Of a DNA stretch of 64,000 bases, positions 43,417-51,141 are shown one piece after another. Made by a program: the position numbers and the translations under genes. Within the stretch, counting starts at the first letter, position 1. Each line of letters begins with the position of its first letter. Source of the stretch: Marinirhabdus sp963793275 (lineage in GTDB: Bacteria; Bacteroidota; Bacteroidia; Flavobacteriales; Flavobacteriaceae); NCBI GenBank assembly GCA_963793275.1, contig CAWBZL010000003.1, forward strand, positions 558,001 to 622,000, written 5' to 3'. The notes under the pieces were generated by a model that was given only the letters and a program-made list of their open reading frames with translations, was not told the origin of the DNA and made no database searches.

Positions 43417-43875
43417 TTATTCAAAAACGTAGTTCATTTTAATATTACTGCGTTCATACGGATTAGGCTGCTCCAGAGGAACTTCAATAAAACCATATTT
43501 TCTGTAAATATGAATAGCATTTGCTAACACCGTATTGGAATAAAGAAACAAACGCTCGAAGCCATTCTCTTCAGCAAAATCTATACAATACTGCAAGAGT
43601 TTTTGACCAACTTGTTTCCCTCGTGCTTGAGGTAATACGGCCATTTTGGTAAGTTCGAATTCATTTTCTCCTCTTTTTAGTAAGGCAACGGTGCCTAAAA
43701 TAATTTCATTTTTAATAGCAAAAAAGATATGCCCTCCTGGATTTATAATATAATTCCCTGGTTTACTAAGTACTTCCCTGTCGTATGCCTCTACATAAAA
43801 GTAAGTTTCCAACCACTCTATGTTAAGGTTGTAGAAAGCTTTTGCGTGTCTGGGGTGAAAGGGTACTACTTGCAT
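43417..43875 (-). CDS. GNAT family N-acetyltransferase
   Basis: 152 residues with VALLKRGENEFELTKMAVLP, motif A QARGKQVGQKLLQYC (acetyl-CoA loop) and motif B NTVLANAIHIYRKYGFIEVP. Such small GNATs usually act on small molecules. It starts 12 bases after the stop of the MBL-rhodanese gene upstream on the same strand and is probably co-transcribed. Confidence 0.83.
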   Translation of the reverse strand: MQVVPFHPRHAKAFYNLNIEWLETYFYVEAYDREVLSKPGNYIINPGGHIFFAIKNEIILGTVALLKRGENEFELTKMAVLPQARGKQVGQKLLQYCIDFAEENGFERLFLYSNTVLANAIHIYRKYGFIEVPLEQPNPYERSNIKMNYVFE

Positions 43876-43887
43876 AGAGAGGAGAAG

Positions 43888-45276
43888 TTAGGTAGATACT
43901 ACCTCAATCCCGGCCTCTTTAATTTCCTTAAAACCACCGGCAACATCTATCACATTGTGGATGCCCCGCGATTTCAAAATGGAAGCTGCAATGACAGAAC
44001 GGTATCCACCGGCGCAATGCACGTAAAAAGGCTTGTGAGCAGGAAATGTATCCAGGTGCTCATTAATAAACTCCAGCGAAGTATGTGTTGCAGTTGGTAT
44101 ATGGGCGGCTTCAAACTCACCGTCTTTTCTAACGTCAAATACAGGAACGTTTTGGCTGAGTTGTTCTTTTAAAGTTTCAGCAGAGATAGATTTCATGCTA
44201 TCTGTTTCTTTTCCTGCTTTTTTCCATGCGGCAATGCCACCTTCTAAAAATCCAAGGGTTTTATCGAACCCCACTCGTGACAATCTGGTAACGGTTTCTT
44301 CTTCGCGACCTTCCGGGGTTATTAATAAAATAGGCTGCTCCACATCTGCGATCAAAGCACCTACCCAGGGTGCAAATCCGCCATCAATTCCAATAAAAAT
44401 AGATCTTGGGATATGTGCTTCCATAAAATCTTTTTGGTGTCGTACATCCAGAACAACGGCTCCTGTTGAATTTGCCAGCGCCTCAAATTGTGTTGGATTA
44501 AGCTTTTTTGTGCCTCTTTCCAGGATATCCGTAATATTATCGTACCCTTCTTTGTTCATTTTTACATTCAGCGGAAAATAGGAGGGTGGTGGTAAAAGCC
44601 CGTCGGTCACTTCGGTAATAAATTCGGCTTTTGTCATATCTTCACGAAGAGCGTAGTTCATTAGTTTTTGGTTACCTAACGTATCTACAGTTTCCTTCAT
44701 CATATTCTTTCCGCAGGCAGATCCAGCTCCGTGAGCAGGATACACAATGAGATCGACTGCCAGCGGCATGAGCTTCTTTCTAAGGCTGTCGTACAAAATT
44801 CCAGCCAGGTCTTCCTGAGTCATATCGACTCCTTTCTGGGCCAGATCTGGTCTTCCCACATCGCCTAAGAACAGGGTGTCGCCACTAAAGATGCAATAGT
44901 CTTTTCCGTTGGCATCCTTGAGTAAATAGGTGGTACTTTCCATGGTATGTCCGGGAGTGTGCAGTACTTTTAAAGTTAGCGCACCTATCTTAAATTCCTG
45001 AGCGTCTTCAGCAATAATCGCTTCAAAACTTGGGTTTGCATTGGGACCATACACTATTGGAGCTCCTGTTGCTTCACTTAACGACACGTGACCACTTACA
45101 AAATCGGCGTGAAAATGTGTTTCAAATATATATTTTATAGTAGCATTATCGCGCTTGGCACGATCCAGATAAGGTTTGGTTTCGCGTAAAGGATCTATAA
45201 TCGCCACTTCGCCATTACTTTCAATGTAATAGGCTCCCTGGCTTAAACAGCCTGTATATAGTTGCTCAACATTCAT
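43888..45276 (-). CDS. ETHE1-like MBL hydrolase fused to two rhodanese domains
   Basis: 462 residues. The N-terminal metallo-beta-lactamase domain has IFETHFHADFVSGHV (metal ligands) and LKVLHTPGHTMEST, as in persulfide dioxygenases. Two rhodanese domains follow at about residues 262-350 and 365-460. The second has the active-site loop FYVHCAGGYRSVIAAS with Cys. The first has LLITPEGREEETV in that place and no Cys, so it is probably inactive. Such fusions detoxify sulfide by oxidising persulfide to sulfite and passing sulfur to an acceptor. Cytoplasmic. Followed by a GNAT gene. Confidence 0.88.
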   Translation of the reverse strand: MNVEQLYTGCLSQGAYYIESNGEVAIIDPLRETKPYLDRAKRDNATIKYIFETHFHADFVSGHVSLSEATGAPIVYGPNANPSFEAIIAEDAQEFKIGALTLKVLHTPGHTMESTTYLLKDANGKDYCIFSGDTLFLGDVGRPDLAQKGVDMTQEDLAGILYDSLRKKLMPLAVDLIVYPAHGAGSACGKNMMKETVDTLGNQKLMNYALREDMTKAEFITEVTDGLLPPPSYFPLNVKMNKEGYDNITDILERGTKKLNPTQFEALANSTGAVVLDVRHQKDFMEAHIPRSIFIGIDGGFAPWVGALIADVEQPILLITPEGREEETVTRLSRVGFDKTLGFLEGGIAAWKKAGKETDSMKSISAETLKEQLSQNVPVFDVRKDGEFEAAHIPTATHTSLEFINEHLDTFPAHKPFYVHCAGGYRSVIAASILKSRGIHNVIDVAGGFKEIKEAGIEVVST

Positions 45277-45445
45277 ATTTTAAGAGTTTTTGCAAAGATA
45301 GCAATAGTTGTTGTTTCGGTCTGTTGTTTTTTTATGAAGAAATACGTCACAGATAACGCGGTTTCAATAAAATAGGCTTTGTTAAAACTCAAAAACAAAC
45401 CTGTATTAATTTCCCTGATATTCCTTTCATCATTGTAACACTTTG

Positions 45446-45453
45446 TATATTTG
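45446..45453 (+). promoter_or_regulatory. -7 box upstream of the M28 peptidase gene
   Basis: TATATTTG, exact TAnnTTTG, 27 bases before the ATG. A TTTC at 45425 could serve as an imperfect upstream box (17-base spacing). Confidence 0.5.
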
Positions 45454-45480
45454 CTAGTATTATATATAAAATAAATACAG

Positions 45481-46488
45481 ATGAAAGTACTTTTTTTAGT
45501 AGCCCTGGCTAGCTTAACCGTAGGGTGTAATTCGGCTCAAACTACCAATGGAAAAAATATGTCCCGTGAAGACTATGCAAATACCATCACGTCAGCAGAG
45601 CTTAAAACACATTTGTACGAGTTTGCAAGTGATGAAATGCAAGGGAGAATGACGGGTGAGAAAGGGCAAAAATTAGCTGCAGAATATTTACGTAATTTTT
45701 ATCAGGATCAGGGAATTGCTGCTGCGGTGGAGGAAAACAACTACTATCAAAACATTCCAGCCGAGTACTTTAACCGTTTAAATGAGCCAAAGAGTTCCGA
45801 AAATGTAGTGGCTTTTATTAAAGGAAGCGAAAAACCGGGCGAAATCCTAGTACTTTCTGCCCACTACGATCACGTAGGTATAGAAAATGGGGTCGTTTTT
45901 AATGGAGCCGATGATGACGGAAGTGGTACCATCGCTATGTTGGAAATTGCCGAAGCATTTCAGCAAGCAGTAAAAGATGGAAACGGACCTAAGCGTTCTA
46001 TTTTATTTTTACACGTAACAGGAGAAGAAATTGGGTTGTATGGCTCAAAATACTATACCGAAAACCCTATTTTCCCATTAGAAAATACAGTTGCCAACTT
46101 AAATACCGATATGATTGGCCGTATAGATCCGGATAAAAAAGACACTCCTAATTATGTGTACTTAATTGGTAGCGATAAATTAAGCCAGGAGTTGCACGAT
46201 GTTTCTGAAGATGTTGCAAAAAAATACAGTGACCTGGAACTGGATTATAAATTTAATGACGAGAACGATCCCAACCGTTTTTACTACCGAAGTGATCACT
46301 ATAATTTTGCAAAAAACAACATCCCGATTATTTTTTATTTTAACGGGGTTCACGAAGATTACCACAAGGCAACAGATACGCCAGACAAAATTGAATACGA
46401 GTTATATACAAAACGTACCAAGCTCATTTTTCATACTGCCTGGGAAGTAGCCAATCGTGAAGGACGTATAACGGCAGATAAGTTGTAA
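45481..46488 (+). CDS. M28 family metallopeptidase, lipoprotein
   Basis: 335 residues with a lipoprotein signal (SLTVGCNSAQ). Zinc ligands appear in order: LSAHYDHVGIENG (His), NGADDDGSGTIAML (bridging Asp), VTGEEIGLYGSKY (Glu pair), NLNTDMIGRI (Asp) and YRSDHYNFAKNNIP (His). This is the aminopeptidase Y/S-type M28 family. It should trim N-terminal residues from peptides in the periplasm or at the cell surface. Shares a bidirectional terminator with the next gene. Confidence 0.91.
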   Translation: MKVLFLVALASLTVGCNSAQTTNGKNMSREDYANTITSAELKTHLYEFASDEMQGRMTGEKGQKLAAEYLRNFYQDQGIAAAVEENNYYQNIPAEYFNRLNEPKSSENVVAFIKGSEKPGEILVLSAHYDHVGIENGVVFNGADDDGSGTIAMLEIAEAFQQAVKDGNGPKRSILFLHVTGEEIGLYGSKYYTENPIFPLENTVANLNTDMIGRIDPDKKDTPNYVYLIGSDKLSQELHDVSEDVAKKYSDLELDYKFNDENDPNRFYYRSDHYNFAKNNIPIIFYFNGVHEDYHKATDTPDKIEYELYTKRTKLIFHTAWEVANREGRITADKL

Positions 46489-46511
46489 CAGTCTTAGGAC
46501 AAAAAAATATA

Positions 46512-46547
46512 AAAAAACCGCACCTTTGAAAAAAAGTGCGGTTTTTT
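46512..46547. terminator. Bidirectional terminator between convergent genes
   Basis: AAAAAACCGCAC and GTGCGGTTTTTT make a perfect 12-pair stem with T-runs on both strands around a 12-base loop. It lies between the ends of the M28 gene and the DUF2383 gene and can end both. Confidence 0.85.
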
Positions 46548-46564
46548 GTTTGAAATATAAACGA

Positions 46565-47053
46565 TTAACTCCAACTACTATCGGCTAGATCTTCTAACGT
46601 TTTTACTTTATTCAGGGTATTCTGAATTCGCGTTTTTTGATTTGTCAATGTACTTTGTATGTTAGACGGGAATCTGTTTTCCTCCAAGCGCTTTTCGTAT
46701 TCTTCAACACTTGCTTTTTCACCTCTAATACACTCTTCCAGCACGGCTTCATCTTTATCTCCGCTTAGGGATGTTTTAATATCTATCCACGCTCTGTGTA
46801 TTGTTCCTGTAGCACTTCCACTTTCTTTTGGAGTCTCGTTTAAATTTATAATTTCATTTGTAAGCTCGTTCGCAAATTGGCTGCGTTGTGCGGCCTGATA
46901 TTTAAAATACTCTTTCAAATTATTGTTATTTGCATCTTTCATAGCTTTTGTAAAGCCTTTTTCTGCATCATAATTTTTCTCCAATAATTCCTGAAGATTG
47001 TTCACCAGATTATCGTGAATATCCTGATCTGCTTTTTCTTTTGTAGTTTTCAT
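46565..47053 (-). CDS. DUF2383 (PA2169-like) four-helix-bundle protein
   Basis: 162 residues, all-helical and highly charged. It matches the ferritin-like DUF2383 family: HDNLVNNLQELLEKNYDAEK near the start, EYFKYQAAQRSQFANEL in helix 2, and CIRGEKASVEEYEKRLEENR in helix 4. Members are small four-helix proteins often seen with general-stress genes; a few carboxylates could bind metal, but no clear di-iron set is visible. It stands divergent to the four small charged-protein genes and shares the same variant -7 box with them (TATCTTTA), which suggests joint control. Confidence 0.82.
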   Translation of the reverse strand: MKTTKEKADQDIHDNLVNNLQELLEKNYDAEKGFTKAMKDANNNNLKEYFKYQAAQRSQFANELTNEIINLNETPKESGSATGTIHRAWIDIKTSLSGDKDEAVLEECIRGEKASVEEYEKRLEENRFPSNIQSTLTNQKTRIQNTLNKVKTLEDLADSSWS

Positions 47054-47107
47054 ACTGTTCTCTTTTTTTAGGCTGAAATTTATCAGCGGTTATTTTTTCT
47101 TTCAGGT

Positions 47108-47115
47108 TAAAGATA
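47108..47115 (-). promoter_or_regulatory. Putative -7 box of the DUF2383 gene
   Basis: TATCTTTA on the minus strand, 55 bases before the start codon. TTTC lies 15 bases upstream of it. The divergent partner promoter has the same box. Confidence 0.35.
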
Positions 47116-47219
47116 CATTTTAATACACCTGAAATTTCTTAGCAGTTTCCTAATTGAGAAGCCTTTAACATTGGGTGTTAAAGAGTATTAATGAAGTTCT
47201 GTTTCTGAAGTAGTAAAGC

Positions 47220-47227
47220 TATCTTTA
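47220..47227 (+). promoter_or_regulatory. Putative -7 box of the small charged-protein operon
   Basis: TATCTTTA, 27 bases before the ATG at 47255, with TTTC 14 bases upstream of it. Elsewhere in the window the box ends in G rather than A. Confidence 0.35.
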
Positions 47228-47254
47228 GTTTAAATTTTAAAAACCATATTATTT

Positions 47255-47413
47255 ATGAGTACAGACGATAAAAAAATACCAGGACAGGAAGCGCACAAAA
47301 CCAGTAAAAAAGACAACGCTATAAATAAGAAAGCAAACGAAGCCGATGGTCGTGAAATAAATGATCAGGTAAAAGACAAAAGAGAACAACACCAACCGCG
47401 TGACAACGCATAA
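47255..47413 (+). CDS. Small hydrophilic protein 1 (52 residues)
   Basis: Begins MSTDDKKIPGQEAHKTSKKD and ends EQHQPRDNA. It has no aromatic residue and almost no hydrophobic side chain; Lys, Asp, Glu, Asn and Gln dominate, so it is almost certainly disordered. No motif of a known family is seen. First of four such genes on the plus strand, each with its own ATG, and opposite the DUF2383 gene. Coding is supported by the array and by sharing the opening MST-D-K with gene 2. Function is inferred only as stress-linked. Confidence 0.7.
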   Translation: MSTDDKKIPGQEAHKTSKKDNAINKKANEADGREINDQVKDKREQHQPRDNA

Positions 47414-47425
47414 AAATATATTTAT

Positions 47426-47575
47426 ATGAGCACCGATAAAGATAAAAAAACAGAAAAGAAAAAGAAAGATTCCGAGCTGGCAGAAAGCTTACATCCAGAT
47501 ACACATAAAGGTCCTCAAAAGCCCGAGCATACCAATCAGTACGGTGATAAGGATAAAGCTACGAGAGTTCAGTAA
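47426..47575 (+). CDS. Small hydrophilic protein 2 (49 residues)
   Basis: Begins MSTDKDKKTEKKKKDSELAE, then LHPDTHKGPQKPEHTNQYG. Twelve bases after gene 1 and opening with nearly the same residues. It is Lys-rich at the N-terminus, has one Tyr, no Cys or Trp, and should be disordered. Not in any family I recognise. Confidence 0.7.
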   Translation: MSTDKDKKTEKKKKDSELAESLHPDTHKGPQKPEHTNQYGDKDKATRVQ

Positions 47576-47596
47576 ATTAAATAATAAGGAAGCATT

Positions 47597-47839
47597 ATGA
47601 GCGATACAAAAAAACAAACCGATTTGAAACCTGTGGTCACCAACGAAAAGGACAATCAAAAAGCAGGCTATGGAGGTAGAAAAACTCAAATAGATAAGAA
47701 GGATAGAGAACTGGATGAACCTAACGATGCGCCTAATTACGAAGATGAGAATCCATCCAAAAAAAAAGTAAAAGAAAAAAATCCTAAAGATCGTGAACTG
47801 GATGAAGAAACAGAGACCGATGCTAATTCAACTCACTAG
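47597..47839 (+). CDS. Small hydrophilic protein 3 (80 residues)
   Basis: Begins MSDTKKQTDLKPVVTNEKDN and includes GYGGRKTQ. The block KDRELDE occurs twice, at about residues 35-41 (before PND) and 64-70 (before ETE), separated by a very basic stretch (PSKKKVKEKNPK). This internal duplication supports a real, selected gene. Charged and polar throughout; predicted disordered. 21 bases after gene 2. Confidence 0.75.
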   Translation: MSDTKKQTDLKPVVTNEKDNQKAGYGGRKTQIDKKDRELDEPNDAPNYEDENPSKKKVKEKNPKDRELDEETETDANSTH

Positions 47840-47878
47840 TTTTACTAGAACTATTAATCGCTAATAAAAATTATTGCT

Positions 47879-48100
47879 ATGAATAATGATAAAAAAGCTC
47901 CATTACTCCACAAGGATAAAAAGAACGAGCAAAATATAAAGAATCAGGATTATCCCGGTGAGCCTAACTCAAAGCCCGATGAGCCAAAAGAGCCATCTAA
48001 GGAAAATCCAAAAAAGGTTCCCGAATCTAATGATCCAGCTGGGTATAGTGATGATGGAAATGAAAAAGAATCTCCTTCCGGACAACGGGATAAGAAATAA
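47879..48100 (+). CDS. Small hydrophilic protein 4 (73 residues)
   Basis: Begins MNNDKKAPLLHKDKKNEQ. By my count 31 of 73 residues are charged and ten are proline (PGEPNSKPDEPKEP), with no Cys or Trp. The pattern is that of a proline-rich hydrophilin or a plant-type LEA-like linker, without the known LEA repeat. It is 39 bases after gene 3 and ends 23 bases before a terminator. Confidence 0.72.
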   Translation: MNNDKKAPLLHKDKKNEQNIKNQDYPGEPNSKPDEPKEPSKENPKKVPESNDPAGYSDDGNEKESPSGQRDKK

Positions 48101-48123
48101 CCTCAATCAGGTAACAATCACAT

Positions 48124-48150
48124 AACCCATACACTCGTGTGGGTTTTTTT
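48124..48150 (+). terminator. Terminator of the small charged-protein operon
   Basis: AACCCATAC and GTGTGGGTT form a 9-pair stem (one T-G pair) with a four-base loop, then seven Ts. It separates the four small genes from the photolyase genes, so read-through or a separate promoter is needed for the latter. Confidence 0.75.
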
Positions 48151-48172
48151 AAACTCTGTATTCAGTAAATCT

Positions 48173-49648
48173 ATGCATAAAAGCATTACTATATTTTGGT
48201 TTAAGAGAGACCTTCGTTTTCAGGATAATGAAGCACTTAGCGCGGCTATGGCATCAAAACTACCCGTTTTGTTTGTATACATTCTCGAACCTTCTTTAAA
48301 AACCAACCCGCACTACAGCAAAAGACATTTTAATTTTATTAAAGAATCCCTTTCCGAGCTGAAAAAAGAATTTGAACTCAAAAAACTAAACCTACTTATA
48401 GTAGAAAGTGAAGTGCTTCCTTTTTTAAAAAAAGTACACACCTTATTTCCCATCCAAACATTATTTTCTACGGAAGAATCCGGGTTGCAAATAACCTATG
48501 ATCGTGACATTGAGGTGCAGAAATTTTGTGTTTCCAATAAAATAGTATGGAAGCAATTTCAGAATAACGGCGTACTACGGGGAAGAAGTAACAGGGAAGA
48601 CTGGCGAAAACTTTTTTATGAGTATATGTCGCAACCCCTTTCAACTACGCCTTGGGATAAGGTTGAAAAATTACCCGATGAGCAATTTCAGCAACTAAAA
48701 AATAGTGCATCGCTAGTATCACTTGATACACCAAAGCATTCATTCCAAAAGGGAGGCAGGACTAAGGGAGAACAATGGTTACAAAGTTTTTTTGAGGAGA
48801 GCATTGCCTTTTATTCAGCATATATTTCAAAGCCGGAATTAGCACGCTACGGCTGTTCAAGACTTTCTCCCTACATTGCCTGGGGCGTATTTTCGGTGAG
48901 AGAACTCTATCAACACGCACAGCAGTTTAAAAAGTCTACGGTTCATAAAAAACAAACTGCTGCCTTTAGTTCCAGATTGCGATGGCAGAGTCACTTCATT
49001 CAGAAATTTGAAATGGAAATGCGAATGGAATATGAGGCCGTAAACAAGGGCTACCTCTCCTTACCGTATGTATATAACAAAACATTTGTAACTGCCTGGA
49101 AAGAAGGAAAAACAGGATATCCGTTAGTGGATGCTGCCATGCGGTGCGTTGTTGAGACAGGCTACCTTAACTTTAGAATGCGTGCTATGGTGACCTCATT
49201 TTTAACCCATCATTTATTTCAGCACTTTACTACCGGAAGTGCCTGGTTGGCGCAGCAGTTTTTAGATTTTGAGCCTGGAATTCATTACGGTCAATTTCAA
49301 ATGCAGGCGGGACTCACAGGAATTAACACGGTGCGGGTTTATAATCCTACAAAGAACGCATTAGACCACGACAGCGAGGCTATTTTTATTAAGAAATATG
49401 TACTGGAGCTTAAGGAACTTCCAGCCGCATTCGCCATAGAACCCTGGAAGATAACGGCATTGGAACAACAACTTTATAATTTTAACTACGGAAGTGACTA
49501 TCCCGAGCGTATCGTGGATATTTCAGAAACCAGAAAAGAAGCGCTTCAGAAGATCTACGCACAGCGAAAATTGGCTACAACGCAAGCCGAAAGTAAACGT
49601 GTGCTGGATACACATACCCTTCATAAAACAGCATCAAGATTTCCATAA
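48173..49648 (+). CDS. Photolyase/cryptochrome family protein
   Basis: 491 residues from the ATG at 48173 (HKSITIFWFKRDLRFQDNEAL); the frame opens 12 codons earlier, but that lead overlaps the terminator. The N-terminal Rossmann-like domain holds the antenna, and the C-terminal helical domain binds FAD (AWGVFSVRELYQHAQ, TGYPLVDAAMRCVVETGYLN, then FRMRAMVTSFLTHHLF). The sequence GLTGINTVRVYNPTKNALDH is a variant of the usual FRIFNP region. It repairs UV-induced pyrimidine dimers in light or acts as a light sensor. Followed one base after the stop by the DASH cryptochrome gene. Confidence 0.88.
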   Translation: MHKSITIFWFKRDLRFQDNEALSAAMASKLPVLFVYILEPSLKTNPHYSKRHFNFIKESLSELKKEFELKKLNLLIVESEVLPFLKKVHTLFPIQTLFSTEESGLQITYDRDIEVQKFCVSNKIVWKQFQNNGVLRGRSNREDWRKLFYEYMSQPLSTTPWDKVEKLPDEQFQQLKNSASLVSLDTPKHSFQKGGRTKGEQWLQSFFEESIAFYSAYISKPELARYGCSRLSPYIAWGVFSVRELYQHAQQFKKSTVHKKQTAAFSSRLRWQSHFIQKFEMEMRMEYEAVNKGYLSLPYVYNKTFVTAWKEGKTGYPLVDAAMRCVVETGYLNFRMRAMVTSFLTHHLFQHFTTGSAWLAQQFLDFEPGIHYGQFQMQAGLTGINTVRVYNPTKNALDHDSEAIFIKKYVLELKELPAAFAIEPWKITALEQQLYNFNYGSDYPERIVDISETRKEALQKIYAQRKLATTQAESKRVLDTHTLHKTASRFP

Positions 49649-49649
49649 T

Positions 49650-51065
49650 ATGAAAACAAAAAACACCTTAGTTTGGTTTAAAAATGACCTGCGGATTCAC
49701 GACAATGAAGTGCTTTGTAAAGCAATTTCCACTGGATTTCCATTGGTTTGTTTGTATGTGGTTGACGAACGATTGTACCAACGTACTACATTGGGATTCA
49801 GAAAAGCAGATGTGAACAGAGTTCTTTTTCTGAAAAGATCTCTCGAAGATTTGCAGCAGCGACTGGAAGCAATTAACGGGCATTTAATTATAGAAACCGG
49901 AATTCCCGAAGTTATAGTTGCCAGGTATGCTGAAAATTTAAGCTGCGATACAATTTATGCCGAAGAAGAATATGCCTGGGAGGAATTACAGGTGATCAAA
50001 AAACTGAAAGAGAATTTAGGTGTTGCTATTCAATTAAATCTTACCTGGGGGAAAACCTTATACCATATTGGCGATATTCCGTTTACCATCGATAAAATTC
50101 CATTAACGAGCAAAGCTTACAGAATACCCACGGGAAAACAAACTCAGGTTCGTGAGCCATTTTTGGCGCCGGATTCTATTAAAAGTGCAGCCGGAATAAC
50201 TTCTACAGACTTTCCGGATTATAAAGCTCTGGGTTTTTCAGCAAAAGAAATTGAAGAAGTAGAACCTTATGTGGAGGGAGGAGAAACGGCTGGCTTAGAA
50301 AGATTGCATCACTATACTTTTGAAACCGAACAACTCACTCATTACAGGTGGACACGTAATCGTTCTCTGGGAATGGAATACAGTTCAAAATTTTCACCTT
50401 ATCTGGCATTAGGATGTATCTCTGCGCGTACCATTTATCAAAAGGTAAAACATTATGAAGAATTGATAAAGAAAAACCAGAGTACCTGGTGGATCGTTTT
50501 TGAGCTCGTCTGGCGCGACTATTTTACATTTAAAGGAATGCGAATGGGAAATCAGATCTTTAAGACAGAAGGTTTCAGAAAAAAGTCTGTGGAATTTACC
50601 AATAATGAAACCCATTTTGAAAGATGGTGCAATGGTACTACGGGCATTCCTTTTATTGACGCTCATATGCGACAGCTTAACAAAACAGGATATATGAGTA
50701 ACAGAGGCCGTGTAAACTGTGCAAGTTTTCTGGTACACGATTATAAAATAGACTGGACCTGGGGCGCAGCTTATTTTGAAAGCAGATTAATAGATTACGA
50801 TGTAAGTGCCAATTGGATGAACTGGCATATGCAGGCGTATGAGATTTGGTATACCAATCCCGTAAATCAGCAATTAAAGTATAAGGCAAAAGAATTTATT
50901 CAAAAATGGATTCCGGAGCTTGCTCATTTGGAGACCAACGCCATTTATATTCCGTGGCACGAAGCAGTACAACCGTTACAAACCAATGATTATCCGGCAC
51001 CAGTTGAGGTATTTAGTAAATGGAGCCGTGCTATTAATTTAATTTTGAAGTCTATTGAAGGTTAA
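49650..51065 (+). CDS. Cryptochrome DASH
   Basis: 471 residues from the ATG at 49650, one base after the upstream stop codon. Typical of the DASH branch: LVWFKNDLRIHDNEVLCKAI, GGETAGLERLHHYTFETEQL, MEYSSKFSPYLALGCISART, STWWIVFELVWRDYF and FERWCNGTTGIPFIDAHMRQ. The FAD-binding region and the NRGRVNCASFLVHDYKIDW helix are complete. DASH proteins repair cyclobutane dimers in single-stranded DNA and can act as light receptors. The frame open from 49494 overlaps the upstream gene and is not the start. Confidence 0.92.
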   Translation: MKTKNTLVWFKNDLRIHDNEVLCKAISTGFPLVCLYVVDERLYQRTTLGFRKADVNRVLFLKRSLEDLQQRLEAINGHLIIETGIPEVIVARYAENLSCDTIYAEEEYAWEELQVIKKLKENLGVAIQLNLTWGKTLYHIGDIPFTIDKIPLTSKAYRIPTGKQTQVREPFLAPDSIKSAAGITSTDFPDYKALGFSAKEIEEVEPYVEGGETAGLERLHHYTFETEQLTHYRWTRNRSLGMEYSSKFSPYLALGCISARTIYQKVKHYEELIKKNQSTWWIVFELVWRDYFTFKGMRMGNQIFKTEGFRKKSVEFTNNETHFERWCNGTTGIPFIDAHMRQLNKTGYMSNRGRVNCASFLVHDYKIDWTWGAAYFESRLIDYDVSANWMNWHMQAYEIWYTNPVNQQLKYKAKEFIQKWIPELAHLETNAIYIPWHEAVQPLQTNDYPAPVEVFSKWSRAINLILKSIEG

Positions 51066-51141
51066 CTTTTAACGGAAGTTTAGGATTGAAATCTCACCGG
51101 TACCTCATTCAAAAACCGACCTTTACCTTATAAAATAACAC

